A stretch of 13,034 bases of DNA from CAZNEZ01 sp964572475 (GTDB lineage Bacteria; Bacillota; Clostridia; Lachnospirales; Lachnospiraceae): NCBI GenBank assembly GCA_964572475.1, contig CAZNEZ010000055.1, positions 1 through 13,034 on the forward strand, read 5' to 3'. The number at the start of each line of letters is the position of its first letter. The stretch's first letter is position 1. Below the pieces are notes generated by a model. That model saw nothing but the letters and a program-made list of their open reading frames with translations, searched no databases and was not told where the DNA came from. Of this stretch, positions 1 to 7,862 are shown piece after piece. A program made the translations under genes and the position numbers.

Positions 1-25
1 CATATTAAAATTAGGGAGATATAGG

Positions 26-1081
26 ATGTGGAGCAGATATAAGAACAAGGTAATACTAGTAACTGGCATGATATTTCTATCAGGAGCAACATATTTAGGA
101 ATACGTTTTATACTTCCGTATATGCTTCCTTTTTTGATAGCATATCTGATAGCGATGTTTGTTAATCCTATTTCAGAGTTTATTCATCAAAGACTTAGGA
201 TTAATATGAATATAGCCACGATAATTGTTATGATAATGATACTCGCAATTCTCATAATTTTGGGAGGAATTGTAGTGGACCAGGCTGTTACCCAACTTAA
301 GAACCTGGTATCTAATTGGTCTCAATATGAAGAATCTGCAATGTCAGAGCTTAGTGATATATGTTGCAGATTAGAAGATAGTTTTGGGATAGAGAGTGGA
401 ACAGTAATATCATTTATCAGAGGCAATGTGGATGTATTGGTTAACGAAAAAAAAGACAGGATAATGACAAAGGTACTCGGAACATCAATTCCTATGTTAG
501 TAGGTGTTATAGATGCGTTTATACTTATAGCTGTTATCATAGTGGCTGTTTTTATATTTGCAAAAGATATGGAATCCATAAAGGCATGGAGAAAATCATC
601 AATATTTGCAAATGAAATAGAATTCGTTTACGAAAGAATTAAGAATGTATGCAGCGCATATGTCAAGGCACAGTTAATTATTATGTGCATTACATGCGTT
701 ATATGTAGTGTAGGTCTTGCCATTATGGGCAACCCATATTTTATTATTATAGGAATTGCAGTAGGATTTTTAGATGCTTTACCTCTTTTTGGAGTTGGCG
801 CAGTTATGGTTCCATGGACTTTATTGTGTTTAATTCAAGGGGATATTATGAATGCTGTGATAACATTTGTTATATTTGTCATATGTTATATGGTTCGTGA
901 ATATCTTGAACCAAGACTAATAGGTGATAAATCAGGTATGAAGCCGATTGCTTCATTGATTAGTGTTTATATAGGTTACAAATTATTCGGATTATTGGGG
1001 GCAATAATCGGACCTATAGCATATATTTTAATTAGTGAGACAATTAGAGCATTATGGAAAAACATAAATGCTGATAGTTAG
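26..1081 (+). CDS. ytvI: AI-2E family membrane protein, YtvI-like (sporulation-associated type)
   Basis: A 351-residue polytopic membrane protein of the AI-2E/PerM transporter superfamily. About eight hydrophobic segments are visible, near residues 8-27, 28-47, 61-84, 151-179, 212-233, 237-270, 273-292 and 306-335, with a polar stretch of about 65 residues (85-150) between the third and fourth. This is the usual layout of the family. The conserved C-terminal signatures DALPLFGVG (250-258) and LEPRLIG (294-300) resemble those of YtvI, which in Bacillus is annotated as a sporulation integral membrane protein; its transported substrate is not established. Length matches the family (about 350-370). 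The ATG is preceded by GGGAG at 14-18 with 7-base spacing. The stop codon runs into the ribosome binding site of the diguanylate cyclase gene downstream, so the two are probably co-transcribed. Family assignment is firm; the YtvI orthology and sporulation role are inferred. Confidence 0.85.
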   Translation: MWSRYKNKVILVTGMIFLSGATYLGIRFILPYMLPFLIAYLIAMFVNPISEFIHQRLRINMNIATIIVMIMILAILIILGGIVVDQAVTQLKNLVSNWSQYEESAMSELSDICCRLEDSFGIESGTVISFIRGNVDVLVNEKKDRIMTKVLGTSIPMLVGVIDAFILIAVIIVAVFIFAKDMESIKAWRKSSIFANEIEFVYERIKNVCSAYVKAQLIIMCITCVICSVGLAIMGNPYFIIIGIAVGFLDALPLFGVGAVMVPWTLLCLIQGDIMNAVITFVIFVICYMVREYLEPRLIGDKSGMKPIASLISVYIGYKLFGLLGAIIGPIAYILISETIRALWKNINADS

Positions 1082-1095
1082 GAGAAGATTTTGTA

Positions 1096-2154
1096 ATGAA
1101 GATTTCTATGAAGGAACAGAGCGAAACAATGCTTAGAGAGGTTTTGGCAAGCCTCACAGTTATTCACATTTTATATGCTATAGCATTTGTTACGCAGGGA
1201 AGGTATGGACTCGCAATATATAATCTTGTTAGTGGGGTTATGTATTTTATATTTGAAAGAGTTGTTAGTGATAATAATATTTCAATTATGATTATTGCGA
1301 TTACAGCGGAAATATGGATTCATGCCTTGCTAGTAGGTTTTATAATTGGCTTTGGTTTAGGGTTTGAGGTGTTTATGATAGCATGCATACCAGTATATTT
1401 TTACTTATTATTTAGCAATAAGGTAGAATCAACTATCACCTACATTATTACAGGAATTGATTTTGGGTTATATGTCTTAATTATAATAGCTGGAATGCTA
1501 TTTAGTCATCCAATGACTCAGTCAAATGCATATTTTATAGGTTTTTTAAGAGTATTTAATGCATTTGTTACATTTGCAACCTTATCAGTAGTATCATATT
1601 CTTTTGTAAAGGCAACAAAGGAAAGCAAGGAGGGGTTGGAAAAACAGAATGTCGAGCTGTCGGAGCTTGCTAATGTTGAACCATTAACCGGGCTTCTTAA
1701 TAGAAGATCTATTAAAAAGTTACTTGAAGAAGCGTATAAGGGAAAGCAGGAAGAAGGCAAGGAGTTTGCCATAGCAATATGTGATATTGATGATTTTAAG
1801 ATATTCAATGATACATATGGACATAGTTGTGGAGATTTAGTTCTGAGAAATGTATCTGATATTATTAAAAATTCAGTACGTGATACAGATTATGTGTGTA
1901 GATGGGGTGGAGAGGAAATCCTTATTTTATTCTCTAATGCTGATATGAGCAGAGTTGAAATAATAGCCAGAAGAATACATAATTCAATTTCAAAAGCTGT
2001 TATAGAGTATGAAGGTCAAAAAGTTAGTGTTAATGTAACTGTAGGTCTTGCATATAGTAAAGACAGTGAAGATATACATGATATAATAATGAAAGCAGAT
2101 ATGTATCTATATGAAGGAAAGAATAATGGAAAAAATTGTGTAGTTGCAAGGTAA
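1096..2154 (+). CDS. Membrane-anchored GGDEF diguanylate cyclase
   Basis: Predicted to make cyclic di-GMP from two GTP at the inner face of the membrane. The N-terminal half (about 16-170) holds roughly six hydrophobic helices and no recognised sensor domain. A short charged, probably coiled-coil linker (172-192) leads to a GGDEF domain (about 193-352). The active-site loop is GGEEI at 271-275, a variant with Glu in the third place and Ile in the last. The metal-binding acidic residues are D230 and D232 in the stretch CDIDDFK, followed by N238/D239. An RDTD product-inhibition site (262-265) sits exactly five residues before the GGEEI loop, as in feedback-regulated cyclases. The usual DxLTGLxNR motif reads EPLTGLLNR, with Asp replaced by Glu. 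AGGAG at 1080-1084 overlaps the ytvI stop codon and lies 11 bases before the ATG. Catalysis is likely but the variant loop leaves some doubt; the input signal is unknown. Confidence 0.9.
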   Translation: MKISMKEQSETMLREVLASLTVIHILYAIAFVTQGRYGLAIYNLVSGVMYFIFERVVSDNNISIMIIAITAEIWIHALLVGFIIGFGLGFEVFMIACIPVYFYLLFSNKVESTITYIITGIDFGLYVLIIIAGMLFSHPMTQSNAYFIGFLRVFNAFVTFATLSVVSYSFVKATKESKEGLEKQNVELSELANVEPLTGLLNRRSIKKLLEEAYKGKQEEGKEFAIAICDIDDFKIFNDTYGHSCGDLVLRNVSDIIKNSVRDTDYVCRWGGEEILILFSNADMSRVEIIARRIHNSISKAVIEYEGQKVSVNVTVGLAYSKDSEDIHDIIMKADMYLYEGKNNGKNCVVAR

Positions 2155-2180
2155 GGATTTTAAAGATAGATAATTGTATC

Positions 2181-2209
2181 TTGACAAATTGCTAAATGTG
2201 CCTTAAAAT
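2181..2209 (+). promoter_or_regulatory. Sigma-A type promoter of the proS T-box transcript
   Basis: A perfect -35 box TTGACA (2181-2186) and a -10 box TAAAAT (2204-2209) are separated by 17 bases. Transcription would start near 2216, just ahead of the T-box leader. There is no convincing terminator between the end of the diguanylate cyclase gene (2154) and this promoter, so some read-through from upstream cannot be excluded. Confidence 0.75.
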
Positions 2210-2261
2210 CTGCATATACTAGTACTAAACTAGATTTATTTATTACAATATTATATAGACA

Positions 2262-2470
2262 ATGAAAAGGAATAGTAGTATTGCTCAGACAAAGAGAGAG
2301 GAAGCGGTTGGTGAAAGCTTCTTGTTATGACACTATGAACCTGCCCTTGGAGTCTTGCATGAAAGTGCACGCAGAACCAGCGTTATGGGTGTTTGAGTGA
2401 GCAGTTATGCTAATCAGGGTGGTACCACCGAGCGTTCGGTCCCTATCGGGATTGAGGCCCGGTGTTTTTT
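2262..2470 (+). promoter_or_regulatory. T-box riboswitch, proline specific (CCU specifier)
   Basis: Leader RNA that binds uncharged tRNA-Pro and switches from termination to antitermination ahead of proS. The Stem I distal part shows the AGAGAG element (about 2293-2300) and a GAAGC/GCTTC stem (2301-2305 with 2317-2321) enclosing a GGTTGGTGAAA loop. The specifier loop has the signature GAA followed by the codon CCT (2340-2342) and a purine, then CCCTTGGAG, which fits a proline specifier read by tRNA-Pro(UGG). The T-box sequence AGGGTGGTACC lies at 2416-2426. Antiterminator pairing is AGGG (2416-2419) with CCCT (2441-2444) around an inner stem ACCGA/TCGGT (2427-2431 with 2436-2440). TGGT in the bulge would pair with an ACCA 3' end, matching the A73 discriminator usual in bacterial tRNA-Pro. 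The lower part of Stem I and its exact 5' boundary were not resolved by eye. Confidence 0.93.
2426..2470 (+). terminator. Intrinsic terminator of the proS T-box
   Basis: The outer stem CACCG (2426-2430) pairs with CGGTG (2460-2464) and continues through GC (2432-2433 with 2457-2458). The inner stem TTCGGTCCC (2435-2443) pairs with GGGATTGAG (2448-2456), using some G-U pairs around the loop TATC. Six T residues follow at 2465-2470. Because both arms reuse antiterminator bases (CCCT 2441-2444 and ACCGA/TCGGT), the two structures are mutually exclusive, as expected for a T-box switch. Confidence 0.88.
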
Positions 2471-2536
2471 CTTTATACAAGGAAATTACGCAGAAGAATA
2501 TAGTTAAACATTTTAAAGAATTTAGGAGGAATTACA

Positions 2537-3970
2537 ATGGCAGGAGATAAGAAACTTGTAGAATCTATTACATCTATGGAAGAGGACTTTGCACAATGGT
2601 ATACAGATGTGGTTAAGAAGGCAGAGTTAATTGAATATTCAACAGTTAAAGGTTGTATGATATTAAGACCAAACGGATATGCTATATGGGAAAATATCCA
2701 GAAAGAACTTGATAGCAGATTTAAGAAGACAGGTGTAGAGAATGTTTATATGCCTATGTTTATACCAGAAAGCCTACTTCAAAAGGAAAAAGATCATGTA
2801 GAAGGTTTTGCACCAGAAGTTGCATGGGTTACACAGGGAGGGCTTGATACATTAACAGAGAGATTATGTATAAGACCAACATCAGAGACATTATTCTGCG
2901 ATTTTTATGAGAGAATTATTCAATCATATAGAGACCTTCCTAAGATTTATAATCAATGGTGTTCAGTTTGCAGATGGGAGAAAACAACAAGACCTTTCCT
3001 TAGAACAACAGAGTTTTTATGGCAAGAAGGACACACTGCTCATGCTACAGCCGAAGAGGCAGAAGAGAGAACAATTCAGATGCTTAATCTTTATGCAGAT
3101 TTTTGTGAAAATGTACTTGCAATTCCAATGATTAAGGGAAGAAAGACTGACAAAGAAAAATTTGCAGGAGCAGAGGCAACATATACGATTGAAGCTTTGA
3201 TGCATGATGGTAAAGCACTTCAGTCTGGAACAAGCCATAACTTTGGAGATGGTTTCGCTAAGGCTTTTGGAATTCAATATACAGATAAGGACAATAAACT
3301 TCAGTATGTACATCAGACATCATGGGGAATGACAACAAGACTTATTGGAGCAGTTATTATGGTTCATGGAGATGATTCAGGACTTGTACTTCCACCAAGG
3401 CTTGCACCAGTTCAAGTAATGATTATTCCTATTATGCAGAAAAAAGAAGGAGTTCTTGAAAAAGCACAGGAATTAAGCGAAAAGCTTGGAGGATACAGAG
3501 TTAAAGTCGATGATTCTGATAAGAGTCCAGGATGGAAATTTAGTGAACAGGAAATGAGAGGAATTCCTCTTCGTGTTGAGATAGGACCTAAGGATATAGA
3601 AGCTAATCAGGCAGTAGTTGTCAGAAGAGATACAAGAGAGAAAATCGTTTGTGGGCTGGATGATATTGATGTTAAAGTTGGAGAAATTCTAGAGACTATG
3701 CAATCAGATATGCTTGAAAGAGCAAGGAAACATAGAGATTCACATACTGCAACAGCTACAACATATGATGAATTCAAGGAAGCAGTTGCTACAAAACCAG
3801 GATTTATTAAAGCTATGTGGTGTGGAGATGAGGAATGTGAGAATAAGATTAAAGAGGATACAACAGCAACTTCAAGATGTATGCCATTTGAACAGGAACA
3901 TTTGTCGGATACTTGTGTATGCTGTGGAAAACCTGCCAAATCAATGGTATACTGGGGTAAAGCGTACTAA
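2537..3970 (+). CDS. proS: Prolyl-tRNA synthetase, short archaeal/eukaryote-like type (ProS3)
   Basis: Charges tRNA-Pro with proline in the cytoplasm (class II aminoacyl-tRNA synthetase). At 477 residues it is the short form common in Clostridia and archaea, lacking the large inserted editing domain of the E. coli type (about 570 residues). Class II motif 2 is seen around FLRTTEFLWQEGHT (154-167) and motif 3 around GMTTRLIGAVIMVHGDDSG (264-282). The proline-pocket stretch GTSHNFG is at 231-237. The anticodon-binding domain covers about 292-400, and the C-terminal zinc-binding-like domain (about 400-477) has Cys at 429, 434, 448, 460, 462 and 463 and ends in Tyr477, as typical for this subgroup. 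An AGGAGG site at 2524-2529 precedes the ATG. The T-box leader directly upstream has a proline specifier, which agrees with the enzyme. cca follows 63 bases downstream with no visible terminator. Confidence 0.97.
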   Translation: MAGDKKLVESITSMEEDFAQWYTDVVKKAELIEYSTVKGCMILRPNGYAIWENIQKELDSRFKKTGVENVYMPMFIPESLLQKEKDHVEGFAPEVAWVTQGGLDTLTERLCIRPTSETLFCDFYERIIQSYRDLPKIYNQWCSVCRWEKTTRPFLRTTEFLWQEGHTAHATAEEAEERTIQMLNLYADFCENVLAIPMIKGRKTDKEKFAGAEATYTIEALMHDGKALQSGTSHNFGDGFAKAFGIQYTDKDNKLQYVHQTSWGMTTRLIGAVIMVHGDDSGLVLPPRLAPVQVMIIPIMQKKEGVLEKAQELSEKLGGYRVKVDDSDKSPGWKFSEQEMRGIPLRVEIGPKDIEANQAVVVRRDTREKIVCGLDDIDVKVGEILETMQSDMLERARKHRDSHTATATTYDEFKEAVATKPGFIKAMWCGDEECENKIKEDTTATSRCMPFEQEHLSDTCVCCGKPAKSMVYWGKAY

Positions 3971-4033
3971 AAGTATAGATGACAGGTTATTGTTTAAGGT
4001 GATACAGACCATGTAAAAAGGAATGAGGTAATT

Positions 4034-5389
4034 ATGAGTTTAAGCATGAATATGCCAGAAAATGTGGCCAACATAATTAGAATACTCAGAAAGAACGGAC
4101 ATGCTGCCTATGCTGTAGGCGGCTGTGTTCGTGATACCATTCTTAATAGAGAACCAAATGACTGGGATATTACAACATCAGCTCTTCCACAACAGGTGAA
4201 AGAGCTTTTTAGTAGAACAATAGATACAGGAATTAAGCATGGTACTGTAACAATTATGATGAAAAAAGTTGGATATGAAGTTACAACATTTCGTATAGAC
4301 GGTGAATATGAAGATAGCAGACATCCTAAATCAGTAGAGTTTACATCGGATATTGTAGAAGATTTAAAAAGACGGGATTTTACTATTAATGCTATGGCAT
4401 ATAACAAAGAAGATGGAATTGTTGATGTATTTGGTGGTATAGATGATATTAATAAGAAAATCATTAGATGCGTTGGAAACCCAGAAGAGAGATTTACTGA
4501 AGATGCTCTTAGAATATTGAGAGCAGTAAGATTTGCTGCGCAATTGGGATTCGCAATAGAAGAAAATACCTTATCGGCTATGAAAAAACTTTCGGGAAAC
4601 CTTAAGAATATAAGTGGTGAGCGTATTAGAGTAGAACTTGATAAATTATTAATATCTAAAAATCCAGATATGATAAGAATCTGCTATGAAACGGGTATTA
4701 CTAAGGTGATTTTGCCTGAATTTGATAAAATGATGGAAACAGAACAAAATTGTGAACATCACATTTACAGCGTAGGAGAGCATACTATACGAGTTTTGAT
4801 GAATATCAGACAAGATCGTTACCTTAGATGGGCAGCGTTATTACACGATGTATCAAAGCCAGATACTAAAACAACGGATAAAGAGGGAAAAGACCATTTC
4901 TTTGGACATTCTGAAAGGGGATATGAAGTTTCCAGAATAATTCTTAAGAGACTGAAATTTGATAATAAGACAGTAGATACAGTAAGTAGGCTTGTTAAAT
5001 GTCACTCGTATCAGCTGGGAGACAATATCAGGTCTGTAAGAAGGAGCATGATAAAAGTTGGTACAGATATTTATGAAGGATTATTGGAGCTTAAGATTGC
5101 TGATGCATCTGGCAAAATAGAATCAGATTATATTGAGGTACAAAATAATATTAAAAAAGTGCAAGAATTGTATAATGAAGTTATAGAAAACACTAATTGT
5201 CTGGCAATTAGTGACCTGAAGGTAAAAGGAGCTGATTTAATGTCAATAGGAATTACAGAGGGTAAAAAAATCGGAGAGACTTTTAATAAATTACTAGATA
5301 TGGTTATTGATGAACCAGAATTAAATACAAAAGAGAAACTTTTGGAAATAGCAGAATATTTGAATAAAGGTACTCATACTATAGATTAG
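4034..5389 (+). CDS. cca: CCA-adding enzyme (tRNA nucleotidyltransferase, class II, with HD domain)
   Basis: Builds or repairs the 3' CCA end of tRNAs without a nucleic acid template. The polymerase-beta-type head shows GGCVRD (29-34) and the catalytic Asp pair in DWD (43-45). The flexible-loop region (about 87-103, with GEYEDSRHP) is present; this loop is missing in enzymes that add only CC, so A addition is expected. The RRDFTINAMAY motif (113-123) and the nucleotide-selecting EDALR (156-160) follow. An HD-type domain is suggested by LLHDVSKP (269-276) with further His residues at 243, 250 and 292. The length of 451 residues is normal. GAGG at 4025-4028 lies 5 bases before the ATG; a second Met at residue 5 is less well placed. 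It sits behind proS and ahead of the CotS-like gene (39-base gap), probably in one transcript. A split A-adding enzyme partnered by a second gene elsewhere remains possible. Confidence 0.93.
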   Translation: MSLSMNMPENVANIIRILRKNGHAAYAVGGCVRDTILNREPNDWDITTSALPQQVKELFSRTIDTGIKHGTVTIMMKKVGYEVTTFRIDGEYEDSRHPKSVEFTSDIVEDLKRRDFTINAMAYNKEDGIVDVFGGIDDINKKIIRCVGNPEERFTEDALRILRAVRFAAQLGFAIEENTLSAMKKLSGNLKNISGERIRVELDKLLISKNPDMIRICYETGITKVILPEFDKMMETEQNCEHHIYSVGEHTIRVLMNIRQDRYLRWAALLHDVSKPDTKTTDKEGKDHFFGHSERGYEVSRIILKRLKFDNKTVDTVSRLVKCHSYQLGDNIRSVRRSMIKVGTDIYEGLLELKIADASGKIESDYIEVQNNIKKVQELYNEVIENTNCLAISDLKVKGADLMSIGITEGKKIGETFNKLLDMVIDEPELNTKEKLLEIAEYLNKGTHTID

Positions 5390-5390
5390 G

Positions 5391-5403
5391 GACTCATTGA
5401 GTC
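5391..5403 (+). repeat. Short palindrome GACTCATTGAGTC in the cca to cotS-like gap
   Basis: A 13-base interrupted palindrome (GACTCA, one base, TGAGTC) begins immediately after the cca stop codon. The single-base centre rules out a stable hairpin and no T-run follows, so it is not a terminator. It could be an operator half-site pair or chance; no regulator is recognised. Confidence 0.25.
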
Positions 5404-5428
5404 ATAAAAGTGTGGGGAGGAATAACCG

Positions 5429-6418
5429 GTGAATGAGAAAAGTACAACAGTTCTAGAGCAATATGGACTTAAAGTATATGGTAGTAGAAGAGCTCGTGGT
5501 GGAATTATCTGTGATACTGATTGTGGCATTAAAATTCTGAGGGAAAGCAATGAAAGTGCTAAAAGGCTTGAATTTGAATATAATTTGCTTAAATATATCA
5601 GACAAAATGGTCAAATCTTTACAGATTGTCTGATTGAAAATCTTGAAGGAGGAATGACGGTAGCAGATGAAGAAGGTACCATATATGTGCTTAGGGATTG
5701 GCACATGGGTAGGGAATGTGATGCATATAGCGATTCGGATATCAACGCAGGAGCCAGAAGTCTGGCACAATTACATAATCTGCTTAAAGAATACAAGCCT
5801 GAGGAAGGAAGTATTTGTGAACAATTACTGCCGGTTAATCTGTTAGATATTTATGAGCGACATAATAAAGAATTAAAACGTGCAGGAAAATTTCTTAGAG
5901 AGAAAAGACATAAGCTTGAATTTGAAGTAACATTACTTGAAAGCTTAGATAAATATTATGAAATGGGGAAACAGGCATTTGAAGAGCTTTCAACGCTTCA
6001 ATATGAAAAAGTTCTGATGGATACCTGTGAAAACAAGATAATTAGTCATGGAAATTACAATTATCACAGCATAGTATTTATTGAAGAGGTCCCAGGAATA
6101 ATCGGCTTTGAACAGGCTGGTCTTAATCCACATATAATGGACCTCTATTATTATCTGCGAAAAGTTATGGAAAAACAAAACTGGAATGTGGATACAGGTA
6201 TAAGTATAATGGAGAATTATGTAAAGATACGCCAAATCTCTGATAATGAAATAAAACTTTTAAAAGTTATGCTTAGTTATCCGGAAAAATATTGGAAAAT
6301 AGTAAATCATTATTTTAACACAAATAAAGCATGGATTTCTATTAAAGACATAGAAAAACTCAAGATGATTAATAAGCAGGAGGAATTGCGAAGAGAATAT
6401 ATTAAGGAATACTTGTAA
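5429..6418 (+). CDS. CotS-like spore coat/aminoglycoside-phosphotransferase-fold protein, probable pseudokinase
   Basis: A 329-residue protein with the layout of the CotS/YsxE/YutH spore-coat kinase-like family. The N-lobe carries a candidate ATP lysine K35 in CGIKILRE. A hinge-like VLRDWHMGRECD (87-98) is followed by SLAQLHNLL (111-119), the helix that in the family opens the C-lobe. The catalytic loop, normally HxDxxxxN, reads HGNYNYHS (207-214), so the catalytic Asp is Asn209 and the metal-binding Asn is Ser214. The later IDFE-type metal motif reads IGFEQA (225-230), with Asp replaced by Gly226. With all three residues gone, phosphotransfer is unlikely and a structural or binding role is inferred. 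The start is GTG, set by GGGGAGG at 5414-5420 with 8-base spacing; the ATG four bases later is out of frame. Placement after proS and cca gives no direct functional link. Fold assignment is fairly sure; the coat role is inferred. Confidence 0.75.
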   Translation: MNEKSTTVLEQYGLKVYGSRRARGGIICDTDCGIKILRESNESAKRLEFEYNLLKYIRQNGQIFTDCLIENLEGGMTVADEEGTIYVLRDWHMGRECDAYSDSDINAGARSLAQLHNLLKEYKPEEGSICEQLLPVNLLDIYERHNKELKRAGKFLREKRHKLEFEVTLLESLDKYYEMGKQAFEELSTLQYEKVLMDTCENKIISHGNYNYHSIVFIEEVPGIIGFEQAGLNPHIMDLYYYLRKVMEKQNWNVDTGISIMENYVKIRQISDNEIKLLKVMLSYPEKYWKIVNHYFNTNKAWISIKDIEKLKMINKQEELRREYIKEYL

Positions 6419-6432
6419 ATATTTATAAAGTA

Positions 6433-6461
6433 TTTATTTTTCAGCGCATTTATTATATAAT
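6433..6461 (+). promoter_or_regulatory. Possible promoter of the PEGA lipoprotein gene
   Basis: A perfect -10 box TATAAT (6456-6461) lies 17 bases after a weak -35 candidate TTTATT (6433-6438). The start site would be near 6468, giving a leader of about 46 bases. The region is very AT-rich, so a chance match is possible, but the break in tight gene spacing after the CotS-like gene supports a new transcription unit. Confidence 0.4.
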
Positions 6462-6513
6462 AGACATTATAAATATAGTAGATGAATAGAAAGGCATAAA
6501 AAGAAAAATAGAT

Positions 6514-7800
6514 ATGAATACAAAAAAATTGATATATATCGCATTTTTACTCTCTGCTATAATTATCATCAGTTCGGGCTGCAAATCAGATAGTGCTGGC
6601 AGAATAACGAATGGGAATGAGGTTGGTGGAATTGCAACCAAGACTAGTGAAGAAGAGAGTGAAACAGAGTACAAAAGATATAATGCTGAAGATAAGGCTG
6701 TAGTTTTAGACATTAACCTTACAGAGAATAAAGTTAGTCTTCAGAGTCTATCAGATTCCTCGAAGTATATAGTTACATATACTGGAGCAAGTATAGTTCT
6801 TGATAAATTTGGTACTAACCTTACCATGGCACAGCTTGTGCCTGGAATGACGGTTGATGTTTATCTTGTAAAAGGAACACAGAAGCTTATTAAGATACAG
6901 GAGACCACTAGTGGATGGCAGAATTCTCAGGCGACTAATCTAATCGCTGATGAGGAAGAAAAGATTATTACAATAGGATCTAATAAGTACAAGTATGATG
7001 ATAGTCTTGTTATTGTTTCCAATGGTAAGGCTATAAATATTGAGCAGGTTCATCATTTGGATGAATTAAAAGTATATGGTGTTGATAACAAGATTACCTC
7101 CATTATAGTTACAAAAGGTCATGGTTATATTAAACTACTTAATGAAACCAATATGGTTGGAGGTATTATAGAAGTAGGAACAAAGATTATTACACTTATA
7201 ACTAAGGATATGATTATTGTTGCTCCAGAAGGTGATTATACATTAACTGCCAGTAAGAATGGAACAGGAGGTTCCAAAGAGATATCCGTAAAGCGTGATG
7301 AAGAGATTAACGTATCTGTAGGAGAATTTCAAGGTGAGGTTACTAGAGTTGGTACATATAATTTCACAGTTGAGCCTGAAGGTGCAGTAATGAAGATAGA
7401 TGGAACTACAGTTGATTATAGTGAACTTGTTTCTCTTGATTATGGTACGCATTCTATAGTGGTAAGTGCTGAAGGCTATACAACATATAAGTCTACACTA
7501 GTTGTTGAGTCAAGTTATGTTAACAAGACGATAACACTTACAGATGAAGATGAAACTACAACAGCAGAAGAGACAACTACCTCAACTTATAAGATAAAAG
7601 TTACGACACCAAGCGATGTAGAGGTTTATTTTGATGGTGTATACAAAGGAACATCTCCCGTTTCGTTTACAAAGTCATCAGGAACACACGTTATAGTTCT
7701 TAGGAAGACAGGATATACATCAAAGACATATACCGTTAGTGTTACAGATGATAATAATGATGTGACATTTAACTTTGATGATTTGGTAGCATCTGAATAA
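6514..7800 (+). CDS. Lipoprotein with two C-terminal PEGA domains
   Basis: A 428-residue predicted lipoprotein held on the outer face of the membrane. The signal peptide has a lysine start, a hydrophobic core (6-20) and the lipobox SSGC with Cys23. An acidic/polar linker (24-58) follows. Two similar beta-rich segments (about 60-130 and 142-200) each seem to carry a KITI/KVSL-type strand and a VDVYLVKG or LKVYGVDN strand. A third beta-rich piece is at about 220-275. Two PEGA-type domains end the protein (about 282-335 and 359-410), seen in the paired patterns VEPEGAVMKIDG...YGTHSIVVSAEGY and TTPSDVEVYFDG...SGTHVIVLRKTGY. A Thr-rich linker (348-357) separates them. PEGA domains are common in surface proteins of Clostridia and are thought to bind or scaffold at the envelope; no enzyme domain is present. 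The ribosome binding site is poor, the best being AAAGG near 6490-6494, 19 bases ahead of the ATG. The role is unknown. Confidence 0.8.
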   Translation: MNTKKLIYIAFLLSAIIIISSGCKSDSAGRITNGNEVGGIATKTSEEESETEYKRYNAEDKAVVLDINLTENKVSLQSLSDSSKYIVTYTGASIVLDKFGTNLTMAQLVPGMTVDVYLVKGTQKLIKIQETTSGWQNSQATNLIADEEEKIITIGSNKYKYDDSLVIVSNGKAINIEQVHHLDELKVYGVDNKITSIIVTKGHGYIKLLNETNMVGGIIEVGTKIITLITKDMIIVAPEGDYTLTASKNGTGGSKEISVKRDEEINVSVGEFQGEVTRVGTYNFTVEPEGAVMKIDGTTVDYSELVSLDYGTHSIVVSAEGYTTYKSTLVVESSYVNKTITLTDEDETTTAEETTTSTYKIKVTTPSDVEVYFDGVYKGTSPVSFTKSSGTHVIVLRKTGYTSKTYTVSVTDDNNDVTFNFDDLVASE

Positions 7801-7862
7801 GTATTAAAGAGCAAGACAAGCCCTTTATATAAATATTATACAAGTATGAAAGGAGTAAGTAT

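Noticed and set aside
2163..2182. AAGATA/TATCTT inverted repeat after the diguanylate cyclase gene
   Set aside because: Only six A-T-rich base pairs and no T-run follows; it overlaps the -35 box of the proS promoter. It is too weak for a terminator.
3714..4016. A 100-codon plus-strand open frame over the 3' end of proS and the gap to cca
   Set aside because: It overlaps proS in another frame, lacks a ribosome binding site and has the composition of a shadow frame; the same holds for other frames opposite or within the called genes.
5391..5403. Palindrome after cca as a transcription terminator
   Set aside because: The centre is one base, so no hairpin can form well, and it is followed by ATAAAAG rather than a T-run. 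Kept only as a low-confidence site.
5429..6418. CotS-like gene as an antibiotic-resistance aminoglycoside phosphotransferase
   Set aside because: The fold is shared, but the catalytic residues are missing and the sequence pattern follows the spore-coat subgroup.
7813..7841. AAGACA with TTATAC at 17 bases as a promoter for phosphoglucomutase
   Set aside because: Both boxes deviate from consensus and alternative spacings exist; not strong enough to call.
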